Shown: one piece after another, positions 7,218-14,439 of the stretch
How positions within the stretch are numbered: position 1 is the stretch's first letter
Layout: each line of letters opens with the position of its first letter
DNA from: a virus
IMG/VR virus record: IMGVR_UViG_3300020283_000034
Location: 1-22,455 of that record
DNA length: 22,455 bases
Direction: 5' to 3' (one strand)
Position numbers and translations under genes: made by a program
The notes under the pieces: model-generated
Seen by the model: the letters and a program-made list of their open reading frames with translations, nothing else
What the model was told of the DNA's origin: nothing
The model's database searches: none

Positions 7218-7858
7218 AAGCTTCGAAAGCTTTTCATATTCAACCTAAAAACGAGACCCAGAACTATCTTTTAGAATGTATACAGAATAATATAATGACA
7301 GTAGTAATCGGACCGGCAGGAACAGGTAAAACCTATTGTACCGGTATGAAAGCTGCACAGTTATATCTGAAAGGCGAATTCGAGAAGATCGTACTTACAC
7401 GATCAAATATATCTACAGGTAAATCATTAGGTCATTTTCCAGGCACTATCGAAGAGAAGATGGAGCCATGGGTAAAACCTATAATGAATGTACTATCAGA
7501 AGCATTAGGCTCAGGACGTGCCGAATGTATGCAAAGAGCGAAACAAATAGAAGTCCAACCCATTGAAACAATTCGTGGTACATCTTTTAACAATAGTATT
7601 ATTATTGTAGATGAAGCCCAAAACTTAACTATTGATGAGATTAAGGCGGTGACGACAAGAATTGGTGATGGTACAAAACTAATACTGATGGGAGACCCAG
7701 CACAAAGTGACCTAAAGAATAGCGATCTTATTAAATTTGTTGATTTATGTCATCAGTACCGTGTGCCCGCGCCGATCGTAACGTTTAGTATTAAAGATAT
7801 TGTTAGGTCGGATATTGTTGCTAATCTGGTTAAAATGTTTGCGAAGGCCGGAATCTAG
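7175..7858 (+). CDS. phoH: PhoH-like P-loop ATPase
   Basis: PhoH-family ATPases are common in marine phages and belong to the host phosphate-starvation regulon in E. coli; their biochemical role in phage is still unclear (ATP-binding, proposed RNA-related). The 227-aa protein has Walker A GPAGTGKT (46-53), the sensor segment LTRSN (74-78), Walker B with VDEAQN (145-150) and MGDPAQSD (172-179). A clean AGGAG at 7163-7167 precedes the ATG. It is on the opposite strand to its neighbours, set between the recombination and head blocks, with an exact T4 late box 93 bases upstream. I see no clear Pho box. The frame beginning at 7086 overlaps its first 43 bases. Confidence 0.94.
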   Translation: MARRQKKASLQRELEASKAFHIQPKNETQNYLLECIQNNIMTVVIGPAGTGKTYCTGMKAAQLYLKGEFEKIVLTRSNISTGKSLGHFPGTIEEKMEPWVKPIMNVLSEALGSGRAECMQRAKQIEVQPIETIRGTSFNNSIIIVDEAQNLTIDEIKAVTTRIGDGTKLILMGDPAQSDLKNSDLIKFVDLCHQYRVPAPIVTFSIKDIVRSDIVANLVKMFAKAGI

Positions 7859-7912
7859 AATTTGTACCTTAGTACCGCTAATGGAACCATGGTATGTTAT
7901 CCATATAATACC

Positions 7913-7930
7913 AAAAAAGGACGATTTTTT
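7913..7930. terminator. Weak A/T hairpin between convergent phoH and the 196-aa gene
   Basis: AAAAAA-GGACGA-TTTTTT (7913-7930) can pair as a six-base A/T stem and would give a T-run for phoH and an A-start for the opposite gene. It is thermodynamically weak. No better terminator is visible in the 72-base convergent gap 7859-7930. Confidence 0.25.
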
Positions 7931-8521
7931 TTAAATTATATCATTATTTTTTGCGCCATTATTGTATGTCGCATGTTCAAAATACATGAACTTAAATGAT
8001 GATGTTGCTGTAAGGTAATCAACCTGTGGGTTTGTAGAATCATATTGTGGACCATCTAGTGATATTGGAAATGCATCTATAAATTTCCACTCTGCAAGTG
8101 GTTTTAGATCAGCATCTGCAGCAAATAGACTCATATTACTCATGGTATTTAAGAAACCAGGTTCTCTAGCATCTGGTCTTTCAGTGACATTTTCTTTTGC
8201 ATACTCTTTGAACTGATCAAAAGATTCAGGATTTATCATTCCTTTCATCCATTTTAATATTTGTCTATAACCCTTCATCTCTTTATCTATAAGAAATGTG
8301 ACATCTAACTGTGAATAGTCTAATGTATCACCAGGTACAGATCTTGTTTGGTTAAATGGATTTGAAAGTATGGCTTCACCAGCACTAATTACTGGCACAT
8401 TTGCCTGTTGTACAGTATAAACTATATCAGGTAATTTCTCTATGGTAATAAAGAAATGTTGTGGTGCTGCAAAGGATAACTCGGTTTGACGAGCTATCAT
8501 ATCTCCAAACTGAAGTGCCAT
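7931..8521 (-). CDS. Virion structural protein, tail-tube-like fold (unassigned)
   Basis: The 196-aa protein has features typical of myovirus tube and tube-initiator proteins: a beta-rich N-terminus (HFFITIEKLPDIVYTVQ), a LPxxx-like segment (NVPVISAGEAIL), then SVPGDTLDYSQLDVTFLID and a helix YRQILKWMKG, and a C-terminal strand pair (SFKFMYFEHATY). This layout parallels the tail tube gp19 family, in which a V-x-G-D segment is followed by a W-containing helix. It could be a tube-initiator, tail-completion (gp3) or baseplate protein; I cannot choose. Its ATG shares a base with the stop of the 110-aa gene (TAATG), so the two are coupled and probably both late-expressed virion components. It ends in a convergent gap with phoH. 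Confidence 0.82.
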   Translation of the reverse strand: MALQFGDMIARQTELSFAAPQHFFITIEKLPDIVYTVQQANVPVISAGEAILSNPFNQTRSVPGDTLDYSQLDVTFLIDKEMKGYRQILKWMKGMINPESFDQFKEYAKENVTERPDAREPGFLNTMSNMSLFAADADLKPLAEWKFIDAFPISLDGPQYDSTNPQVDYLTATSSFKFMYFEHATYNNGAKNNDII

Positions 8522-8853
8522 TAGCTATCTACCTTAGCACCTGCTCGCCATTGATAACATGACCAATATCGTGCTTTCCATTTTGGTCCTGGATCGTCGC
8601 AGTTATGTCTTGCTCTAAATGAAGCTCTCCTACCAGGGTCATCTCTTTTAATTTCCATGTTTGGGTCACCAAATCGAACCATTACTACATTACCTTTTTC
8701 ATTCTTTGTGTAGACCTTAAATTTAGACTTACCATCTTGCACACGAATAGGGTCATTAAGTTTTACCTTAGTTCCTTGATATTCTGCTTCTGTTATTTGA
8801 TGGTCGAAATGTTCATTACAATCTTCACAACAATATTGCTCAAATGTTTTCAT
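8521..8853 (-). CDS. Small head-associated protein with putative capsid-targeting leader
   Basis: The N-terminus MKTFEQY closely resembles the capsid-targeting sequences of T4 internal proteins (which begin MKTY or MKTF), and residues 20-23 (I-T-E|A) fit the T4 prohead protease consensus I/L-x-E|A. Cleavage would remove 22 residues, including CCEDCNEH, and release an 88-residue basic domain. That domain has KFKVYTKNEKGN, VRFGDPNMEIKRDDPGRR and RARHNCDD...RYWSCYQW, which I recognise as a small recurrent marine-phage domain without a name I can cite. The gene starts four bases after an exact TATAAATA box with no Shine-Dalgarno, just after the gp23 terminator, and is coupled to the 196-aa gene. 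I infer that it is packaged in the head. Confidence 0.8.
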   Translation of the reverse strand: MKTFEQYCCEDCNEHFDHQITEAEYQGTKVKLNDPIRVQDGKSKFKVYTKNEKGNVVMVRFGDPNMEIKRDDPGRRASFRARHNCDDPGPKWKARYWSCYQWRAGAKVDS

Positions 8854-8857
8854 ATAC

Positions 8858-8865
8858 TATTTATA
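8858..8865 (-). promoter_or_regulatory. Exact T4 late box TATAAATA before the 110-aa gene
   Basis: Minus-strand TATAAATA matches the T4 late consensus exactly and follows the gp23 terminator, as expected for a new transcription unit. It ends four bases (GTAT) before the ATG at 8853, so the predicted transcript start falls at the start codon. Confidence 0.65.
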
Positions 8866-8871
8866 TTAGGA

Positions 8872-8902
8872 TAAAAAAAAGGGAGTCCGAAGACTCCCTT
8901 TT
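8872..8902 (-). terminator. Rho-independent terminator of gp23
   Basis: On the minus strand an 11-pair stem (AAAAGGGAGTC / GACTCCCTTTT) closes a TTCG tetraloop with the stable C(UUCG)G geometry and is followed by a run of eight T in total. It lies 23 bases past the gp23 stop and is the clearest terminator in the window. Confidence 0.92.
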
Positions 8903-8924
8903 AAAATTCGTTATGCAACGGTTA

Positions 8925-10415
8925 TTACACGTTGTCAACTCTGAATTTTCTGTAGTACATGTTCGAATCAGGAGCATGTAAACCTTGAGATTGGAGTGAT
9001 CTCGCTGCAAATGGGTTTGATACCATTCCGTAACGAGTTTTGAAACCAATTTTAGGTTGGAAAGTTTCCTGACTTACTGCACGAACCATTTGTAATGGAA
9101 CGTATGGGCAGTAGAACATACCAGCATCCATGTTGTTAGTACCTTTATAACCAACAACGACATAGTCACCGTTAGTTGCATAAGGGTCAACATACACTTT
9201 AGTACGTCCGTTAAGTACACCAGCAAAAGTACCTGAAGTCACATCTACATTTAGGTTATCTTCTAAACCAGAAGTGTAATCAAGTAAGCCAGCCATAGTT
9301 AATGCAGAAGCTACATTAGCAGAGCAAAGGATAAAGTTTCCTTTTCCTCTTCGAGTTTCAAATGCAATAGTATTACATTCTTTTTCGATTTGCATCATTA
9401 AGCCTTTTTGTCTTTCAACAGACCATCTACCTTGACCATCAGCGATTAAGTCAAAGATTCCGTTAGTTGTAAGACCTTGTGCACCGTATTTTGCTTGAGA
9501 TAGGATAGTGTGGACAACTTCTCTATTGATTTCCGCAAGGATTTCAGTAGAAAGAATGTTAGCTAGTTCAGCTTCAGCATCCAAACCGTGGACAGCTTTT
9601 AAGTCTTGAACTAGTTCCATAGTGTATTCACTTTTAAGAGCTCTTGTTTTAGCTTCAACAGCAGTTCTCTCAATTGTGAATGACATTTCACGGAAGTTAT
9701 CTCCTTCACCCTCTCTTGTAGTCATTCCGAAGGAAGTGTTTCCTTCTCCTTGACCACTTGGCATATAACCAGTGTTAAGGCTTGGGTTGGCAGTGACTGT
9801 ATCTACAAATGGGTCATTTACAGGTGTAATTGAACCAGTATCAGTCACAGGGTCAGAGTCAGCAGTGCTAACACCATCATTTTTCGCTCTAGAGACAGCA
9901 AATGGGTTTCCAGATGTGTCATCGTTGCTTCCAGCAGAGTGCGTATTAGGCGAACCTGTATTAAACGCAGTACCAGAGAAGTTAGAGAACGGTTCGTCGT
10001 ACATAGCTTCGATACCAAGACCATTACCATCGCCACTAACACCTTCGTTAGTATTGTTGTATCTTGCTCTTAGCGCGAATATTAAACCAGTTGGAGCGTT
10101 CATTGGCTGAACACCACAAAGGTCAAATGCCATCATTTGTGGAACCGCACGTCTAACTAGAGAGATAATGATAGGATCATAACCTGCACGACCAGTAGCA
10201 TTTAGTGCTGCGTTAGTGTTAGAACCAGACATAGCACCACCGAAACTAGCACCAGATAAAGAAGCTTCTTCTAAGTTCTGCTCCTCTGCCAATGCTTTTT
10301 CCGTATTTTCCAGAACTTGAGCAAGAACAGCTTTTTTATCACGCTCATCTACTTTTGGTAGATCTTCGTGATTAATTACTGGAGCCCATTTCTCTGTTAG
10401 TACGTCGTATGACAT
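8925..10415 (-). CDS. 23: gp23 major capsid protein precursor
   Basis: This is the main shell protein of the T4-like head, with an HK97-type fold. The 496-aa precursor (T4: 521) contains the family segments SGASFGGAMSG (54-64), YDPIIISLVRRAVPQMMAFD and QPMNAPTGLIFALRARY, and ends with a conserved NPFAARSLQ segment. The N-terminal propeptide is acidic and helical. L48-E-E50|A51 fits the gp21 protease consensus, so residues 1-50 are probably removed on maturation. A loop around residues 120-220 is rich in Gly, Ser, Asp and Asn. AGGAG seven bases before the ATG gives a strong ribosome site, and a UUCG terminator follows, fitting very high late expression. A TAAATA box at 10485-10490 would provide its own promoter. 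Confidence 0.97.
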   Translation of the reverse strand: MSYDVLTEKWAPVINHEDLPKVDERDKKAVLAQVLENTEKALAEEQNLEEASLSGASFGGAMSGSNTNAALNATGRAGYDPIIISLVRRAVPQMMAFDLCGVQPMNAPTGLIFALRARYNNTNEGVSGDGNGLGIEAMYDEPFSNFSGTAFNTGSPNTHSAGSNDDTSGNPFAVSRAKNDGVSTADSDPVTDTGSITPVNDPFVDTVTANPSLNTGYMPSGQGEGNTSFGMTTREGEGDNFREMSFTIERTAVEAKTRALKSEYTMELVQDLKAVHGLDAEAELANILSTEILAEINREVVHTILSQAKYGAQGLTTNGIFDLIADGQGRWSVERQKGLMMQIEKECNTIAFETRRGKGNFILCSANVASALTMAGLLDYTSGLEDNLNVDVTSGTFAGVLNGRTKVYVDPYATNGDYVVVGYKGTNNMDAGMFYCPYVPLQMVRAVSQETFQPKIGFKTRYGMVSNPFAARSLQSQGLHAPDSNMYYRKFRVDNV

Positions 10416-10483
10416 AGTTTTCTCCTATTAATTAAATTTAGTTAGATTATTAATTTTCTTAAAAATCGTTAGGTTTTTCATTC

Positions 10484-10491
10484 TTATTTAA
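10484..10491 (-). promoter_or_regulatory. Probable late box (TTAAATAA) for gp23
   Basis: TTAAATAA on the minus strand contains the TAAATA core of the late consensus and overlaps the gp22 stop codon. It would give a leader of about 60 bases before gp23, which then has a strong AGGAG site. T4 gene 23 also has its own late promoter. The first two bases deviate from TATAAATA. Confidence 0.35.
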
Positions 10492-12589
10492 GTGCAGTTT
10501 TAGACAAGTATCTAACGTACTGCGATACAGGATTTCCATCCGTATCAGTATCCTGAGGGATTTCTCCTTCAGTACTGCTGAAAACTTCATCACCATAAGA
10601 TGATAGAGCTTTAGCTGCCGTTTCAGGATTTTCAAAGTAAGATTCTTTTAAAGTCTCTAACTTTTCCTTAAACTCATCAGTATTTGCTGCTTCTACACTT
10701 TCACTCAATTTTTCTAGGCGTATCTTTTGAGTTTCAGTAAGTCCATCACTAACTTCTTTAGTGATTTCATCTTTTTCGAAGGCTAATACTTTTGATTGCA
10801 GCTCTTCAACAATTCCGTCTTTCTCACTGATTTGGTCTTTATAACTTTCAACCGCTTCAGTAAGTTCATCAACAACACTGATATCTTCTTCAGGAATGTC
10901 GATGTAATTCTTTTCAAATAAACCTTTAAGGTCTTTAATAAAGTTCTCTGCTATTTCTGTTCTTAGAGAATACTTAATTTCTAAAGCATTCTCTTTTAAC
11001 CACTCTTCAGTAGCATAGTCAGTATATTTAGAGAACTTCTCTTCTAAATCTTTAAGATGATCTGCATTTTCAGACTCAAGTTGCTCTTTGATTTCAGCAA
11101 CTTTAGCATTTACTTTCTCGTTTACTGCAGTTTCAAAGACAATAGCGGCTTTTTGTTTGAAGTCTTCATCAAGATCGACATCTTCATCCATGTCTTTCTT
11201 CATTTCTTTCTTCTCTTTATCTTTATCCATCATTTCTTCTGGATCCTTGGCCATTTCATCTTTTTCCTTGGCCATTTCTTTGACTTCTTCGTCTTCTTTA
11301 GACTTCATTTCCTCAGGGTCTTTAGCCATTTCCTCAGTATCTTTTTTCATTTCGTCTACTGATTCATCTTCTTTGTCAGCCATTTCCTCAGGGTCTTTAG
11401 CCATTTCGTCTTTTTTCTTCATCTCCTTGACTTCTTCTTCTTCATCTTCCATCTCGTCCATATCTTTTTTCATTTCAGATACTTTAGATTTAGGATCAGA
11501 ATTATCTTTCATTGGAGTTTCAATAGGGTCAGACTCTTGATCGTGTGGACCTTTGTCCGCTTCAGCTTTAGGAGAATCATTATCTCCTTTAGACATGTCT
11601 AGAGTTTCTTTATCTTGATCAGGAAGTTGCTTATCATTAGCATCTTTCTCAATAGAAGTATCTTGTTTTTCCTCATCCATATCTTTTTTCATTTCTTTTT
11701 GAGGCTCTACTTCTTTCTCGTCTTCGTCCATGTCTTTCTTAGCCATTTCATCCATATCTTTCTTGGCCATTTCATCTTTCTTCTTAGCCATTTCTTCAGG
11801 ATCCTTAGCCATTTCGTCTTTTTTCTTATCAGACATCATCTCATCGACTTCGACTTCTTTCTCGTCTTCGTCCATGTCTTTCTTCATTTCAGAAACTTCT
11901 TCTTCTTTTTCTTCTTCTTCTTTTTTCTCGTCATCAGCGTGAGACATTTCTTTTACTTCTTCTTTAGCACCATCTTTACGGACTTTAGCTAAATCACTAG
12001 CATCAATGTCACCATCGCCATCTTTATCTAATTTCTTTTGGTCTCCTTTTAACTCTTCTTCTTTTTCTTTAGACGCCATTTCATCCATGTCTTTCTTCAT
12101 TTCTTTTGGCTCATCTTCTTCTTCTTCCATGTCGTCTTTTTTCATCTCAGATACTTTTTTCTTAGGATCTGATTCGTCTTTCATAGGAGTAGTGATTGGA
12201 TCTGATTCTTGATCGTGTGCAGGTTTGTCAGCTTCTACTTCTGCACTAGCGTCTGATGCATTATTTTCTTTATCACCACCGACATCTTTCATCGGCTCTG
12301 CACCTGTTTCATTTTTGTCAGGCTCAGCTGTTGGAGCAGCAGCTTGTTTATTAGCAATAGTTTCTTTCTCTGCATCAGGTAATTCTTTATCATTGACATT
12401 CTTCTCGATAGAAGTGTCCTGTCCCTCTTCTTTAACTTCTTCTTTTGCAAGATCGTCTTGAGGGTTATCTATTTCGTCTTTTTTAGTCATATCGGCTTCA
12501 GCCGCTTTTGCAGCTTTCTCTTGAAGGTTTTTTTCCATCAAGTCTTCAATGACTTCAATAAGACCTTTTTTTGTTTCTGTATCTGACAT
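10484..12589 (-). CDS. 22: gp22-type prohead scaffold protein with large repeat expansion
   Basis: The C-terminal about 230 residues (471-701) are helical and match the T4 gp22 core: DEDFKQKAAIVFETAVNEKV, a TEEWLKENALEI segment, and LTETQKIRLEKLSESVE. T4 gp22 is 269 aa in total; here the protein is 701 aa because about 470 residues precede that core. The extra part is very rich in Lys, Glu, Asp and Met. It contains many EMKKDMDE and EMAKDPEEM units, a duplicated segment (57-152 and 309-376, sharing QDTSIEK, HDQESDP and TPMKD), and one canonical EF-hand loop, D188-K-D-G-D-G-D-I-D-A-S-D199. Eight V-x-E-M sites resemble the prohead protease motif. Gene order protease-scaffold-capsid is as in T4. 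The core is normally digested by gp21 before DNA packaging. Confidence 0.92.
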   Translation of the reverse strand: MSDTETKKGLIEVIEDLMEKNLQEKAAKAAEADMTKKDEIDNPQDDLAKEEVKEEGQDTSIEKNVNDKELPDAEKETIANKQAAAPTAEPDKNETGAEPMKDVGGDKENNASDASAEVEADKPAHDQESDPITTPMKDESDPKKKVSEMKKDDMEEEEDEPKEMKKDMDEMASKEKEEELKGDQKKLDKDGDGDIDASDLAKVRKDGAKEEVKEMSHADDEKKEEEEKEEEVSEMKKDMDEDEKEVEVDEMMSDKKKDEMAKDPEEMAKKKDEMAKKDMDEMAKKDMDEDEKEVEPQKEMKKDMDEEKQDTSIEKDANDKQLPDQDKETLDMSKGDNDSPKAEADKGPHDQESDPIETPMKDNSDPKSKVSEMKKDMDEMEDEEEEVKEMKKKDEMAKDPEEMADKEDESVDEMKKDTEEMAKDPEEMKSKEDEEVKEMAKEKDEMAKDPEEMMDKDKEKKEMKKDMDEDVDLDEDFKQKAAIVFETAVNEKVNAKVAEIKEQLESENADHLKDLEEKFSKYTDYATEEWLKENALEIKYSLRTEIAENFIKDLKGLFEKNYIDIPEEDISVVDELTEAVESYKDQISEKDGIVEELQSKVLAFEKDEITKEVSDGLTETQKIRLEKLSESVEAANTDEFKEKLETLKESYFENPETAAKALSSYGDEVFSSTEGEIPQDTDTDGNPVSQYVRYLSKTALK
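11180..12151 (-). repeat. Degenerate repeat array in the scaffold gene
   Basis: Residues 147-470 of the scaffold are built from variants of EMKKDMDE and EMAKDPEEM. Nine-residue EMAKDPEEM occurs four times (259-267, 395-403, 420-428, 445-453). DNA repeats are imperfect and rich in GA on the coding strand, which also leaves long open frames on the other strand. Confidence 0.85.
11462..12421 (-). repeat. Segmental duplication within the scaffold gene (12134-12421 and 11462-11665)
   Basis: Residues 57-152 and 309-376 share the ordered blocks QDTSIEK, NDKxLPDxxKET, HDQESDPI, TPMKDxSDPK and KVSEMKKD. The first copy carries about 28 additional residues. This indicates an ancestral in-frame tandem duplication followed by divergence. 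Confidence 0.85.
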
Positions 12590-12613
12590 GTTGCTATAGC
12601 TCCAATATTAATT

Positions 12614-12621
12614 TATTTATT
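12614..12621 (-). promoter_or_regulatory. Late-promoter-like box AATAAATA upstream of gp22
   Basis: One mismatch to TATAAATA, located between the gp21 stop and the gp22 ATG. It leaves room for a leader of about 18-20 bases that carries GGAG at 12600-12603, so this unit would have a conventional ribosome site, unlike the four-base set. Confidence 0.4.
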
Positions 12622-12623
12622 TT

Positions 12624-13274
12624 TTACTGATTCTCCAAGAACCTTTTAAAGAGTTTTAGTTTTGTATTATTTAATTCACGAGCAGCAGCCATTTTCAGCT
12701 CTTGTTGAGCTTTTTCTAAGTCTACTTTTTGCCATACTCCTGACTCAAATATCCATTCTGCCGACTCATAAACACCTTCTACAAAGGCTTCTTGAGCTGA
12801 CGGATCGAATACTACATCAGCTGCAGTAGTTAATACAAAATCTTCTTGTACTTCATTATATCCGCTACGATTCATTTTGAGAGAGCCTAAACCCCTAGAT
12901 GAAACACCAATTTTTACACCATCATCAAGTAAATTCTCTACGATTTTACCCATAGGTGTGCTTAAAACCTGTGCTTTACCATTATAGTAGTATCCATCAC
13001 GAGTTAATGATTTAGTCATGATAGCTGCTCTCTCAGGATTAACAGTTGGTTCAGCAGGGTGATTTAACTCACCTAATGCTCTGTTCTGAGAGATATAATC
13101 TTTTGTGTATTTCTCAACCGCCTGATCCATAACGTGTTGAGGATAGATACGACCATTTCTATTTTCTTTTTGTGCTTGTAGAAACGGACCTTGAATATAT
13201 TTTTTCTTTTCTGTCTTACCTTCAGTAATTACAGATAGGTCATTAAATGTAATATCTTCTTTGATTAACTTCAT
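12624..13274 (-). CDS. 21: gp21 prohead core protease
   Basis: This serine protease of the herpesvirus-assemblin/T4 gp21 type cleaves scaffold, capsid and internal proteins during head maturation. The 216-aa length matches T4 gp21 (212). The family blocks are present: GPFLQAQKENRNGRIYP (29-45), GELNHP with catalytic His72, and GVSSRGLG (123-130) with catalytic Ser at 125 or 126. Two sites fit the enzyme's own I/L-x-E motif: I-T-E18|G and I-F-E177|S, so self-cleavage at both ends is plausible, as in T4. Its ATG shares one base with the stop of the upstream 126-aa gene (TAATG). It precedes gp22 and gp23 exactly as in T4. Confidence 0.95.
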   Translation of the reverse strand: MKLIKEDITFNDLSVITEGKTEKKKYIQGPFLQAQKENRNGRIYPQHVMDQAVEKYTKDYISQNRALGELNHPAEPTVNPERAAIMTKSLTRDGYYYNGKAQVLSTPMGKIVENLLDDGVKIGVSSRGLGSLKMNRSGYNEVQEDFVLTTAADVVFDPSAQEAFVEGVYESAEWIFESGVWQKVDLEKAQQELKMAAARELNNTKLKLFKRFLENQ

Positions 13275-13654
13275 TATTGACCTCTAAATACAATGATTGC
13301 ATTAGGACTTGTACCAGAAATAACTACATCGCCTTTTGCATGTGAGATTGGTATACCACCAGTCATATTAAAATCCCATTTACCAGTTGCGAATGCATTA
13401 CCATCAACAGTAATAGCATTTGCACCCATATTTGTAATTGATTCAATCTTGATTGGTCTCATATAATGATTGATATTTTTTTCATCTGAATCAGATGCAG
13501 GTGATTGACCAGGACCATAAATATTTTTTACTTGATATGTGAATGTGAAATCATCTGAATCGAGTGTTCCTGCACTATCTATATGATATACTACACGATT
13601 TCCTTGTGATGAACCTTGAATACCTACTGATTTTGATACAACTGTATTTGCCAT
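13274..13654 (-). CDS. Unknown 126-aa beta-rich protein in the head cassette
   Basis: I do not recognise this protein. It has no signal peptide or membrane segment. Short alternating hydrophobic and polar stretches (FTFTYQVKNIYG, RPIKIESI, NAITVDGNAF, GDVVISG, NAIIVFRG) suggest a beta-sandwich of the kind seen in decoration or tail proteins. Two D-S-D motifs occur (LDSDDF and SDSDEK). It lies between the prohead-core gene and the protease, where T4 has no gene. It is coupled to gp21 by a TAATG overlap and starts exactly four bases after an AATAAATA box with no Shine-Dalgarno at normal spacing (AAGGA is 13 bases away). A head decoration or minor capsid role is inferred from position only. Confidence 0.8.
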   Translation of the reverse strand: MANTVVSKSVGIQGSSQGNRVVYHIDSAGTLDSDDFTFTYQVKNIYGPGQSPASDSDEKNINHYMRPIKIESITNMGANAITVDGNAFATGKWDFNMTGGIPISHAKGDVVISGTSPNAIIVFRGQ

Positions 13655-13658
13655 GTTT

Positions 13659-13666
13659 TATTTATT
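13659..13666 (-). promoter_or_regulatory. Late-promoter-like box AATAAATA before the 126-aa gene
   Basis: Minus-strand AATAAATA with TAAATA ending four bases (AAAC) before the ATG at 13654. It would drive the 126-aa gene and gp21 as a late unit. Confidence 0.45.
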
Positions 13667-13668
13667 CC

Positions 13669-14439
13669 TTATGTTCCTGCGTATGTTCTAGCTCTGCCAG
13701 CCACTCGCTTTTTAGTAATCTTTCTTTTTAAAGAAGCAAGTTTCTTTTTACCTGCTCCTCGAGCTCTCATCGCTCTTTTTAACTTAATACCTGTTCTTCG
13801 TAAAGCAGCTTTTCTTGTACCTGTTTGTGGTACACATCTATTTCCTTGTAATCTTGTACCAGCTTTACATCTTTTTCTCTTAACTATTCTACCTTTTGAC
13901 CTTCTAAATATAACTCTAGCTCTTCCAGGCTGAGCTTCATCAAATGTAGTAATACCGTGCTCTAATGGGTCATCTACTGATTCTGGTAAATCAGCATCCA
14001 TGACATCAAATGTATCTGCAAACATTGCATCTTTAAGAGCAAGATAAGTCTTAACACCATCATCTACATGATCTATCTGATCATCAATCTCCATTTCCAA
14101 ATCCATGATCTGACCAAACTCATCTGGTAAAAAATCATAGTACATTTCTGGACATGAACAATCTTCATCATCTTCTGGACAATCACACATAGTATCATTA
14201 AGATCTGTACCATGCGACAGTGCTTCAGCTTCATCTAATTCTAATGTATCTTCAAATTCTACTGTTTCACAATAGTCTTCTATTAATACTTCATCTTTGA
14301 TTTCTTCAAGTGTATCTTCATCGATAATAGAGTCAGGTGACACAAAGCTGGAGTCATCGCGCACTAATTCTTTATAGTGTTTACGATACTCTTCACGTTT
14401 CTTGTCCATCCAAGTAGGAAGGTTTTGTTTTTCACTCAT
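13669..14439 (-). CDS. Prohead core protein, gp68-like (acidic N-terminus, basic C-terminus)
   Basis: This 256-aa protein has two opposite halves. Residues 30-168 are strongly acidic, with a Cys cluster C85-x-C87...C94-x-C96. Residues 169-256 are strongly basic (FRRSKGRIVKRKRCKAG, LKRAMRARGAGKKKLASLKR), a composition seen in the prohead core proteins of T4-like phages. Two sites fit the prohead protease: L68-D-E70|A71 and F-D-E168|A169. The second falls exactly at the acidic/basic boundary, so cleavage would release a DNA-binding-like basic peptide. It lies between the gp67-like gene and the protease, the T4 position of gene 68. Its ATG overlaps the preceding small gene by eight bases. Identity as gp68 rests on position and composition, not on a clear sequence match. 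Confidence 0.82.
   Translation of the reverse strand: MSEKQNLPTWMDKKREEYRKHYKELVRDDSSFVSPDSIIDEDTLEEIKDEVLIEDYCETVEFEDTLELDEAEALSHGTDLNDTMCDCPEDDEDCSCPEMYYDFLPDEFGQIMDLEMEIDDQIDHVDDGVKTYLALKDAMFADTFDVMDADLPESVDDPLEHGITTFDEAQPGRARVIFRRSKGRIVKRKRCKAGTRLQGNRCVPQTGTRKAALRRTGIKLKRAMRARGAGKKKLASLKRKITKKRVAGRARTYAGT

Noticed and set aside
7859-7930. Strong intrinsic terminator for phoH
   Set aside because: Only short imperfect pairings (GGTAT with ATACC, and an A/T stem) can be drawn; none has a GC-rich stem followed by a T-run.
8861-9049. A 62-codon minus-strand frame crossing the gp23 3' end
   Set aside because: It overlaps the conserved gp23 C-terminus and runs through the terminator hairpin; no homology or ribosome site.
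9845-10110. Open frames on both strands within the gp23 variable loop
   Set aside because: They arise in the low-complexity Gly/Ser/Asp/Asn segment of gp23 and show no independent features.
11057-12461. Several Ser/Phe-rich open frames on the plus strand opposite the scaffold gene
   Set aside because: They are complements of the Lys/Glu/Asp-rich repeat codons, lack ribosome sites and have low-complexity translations. The gp22 frame explains the region.
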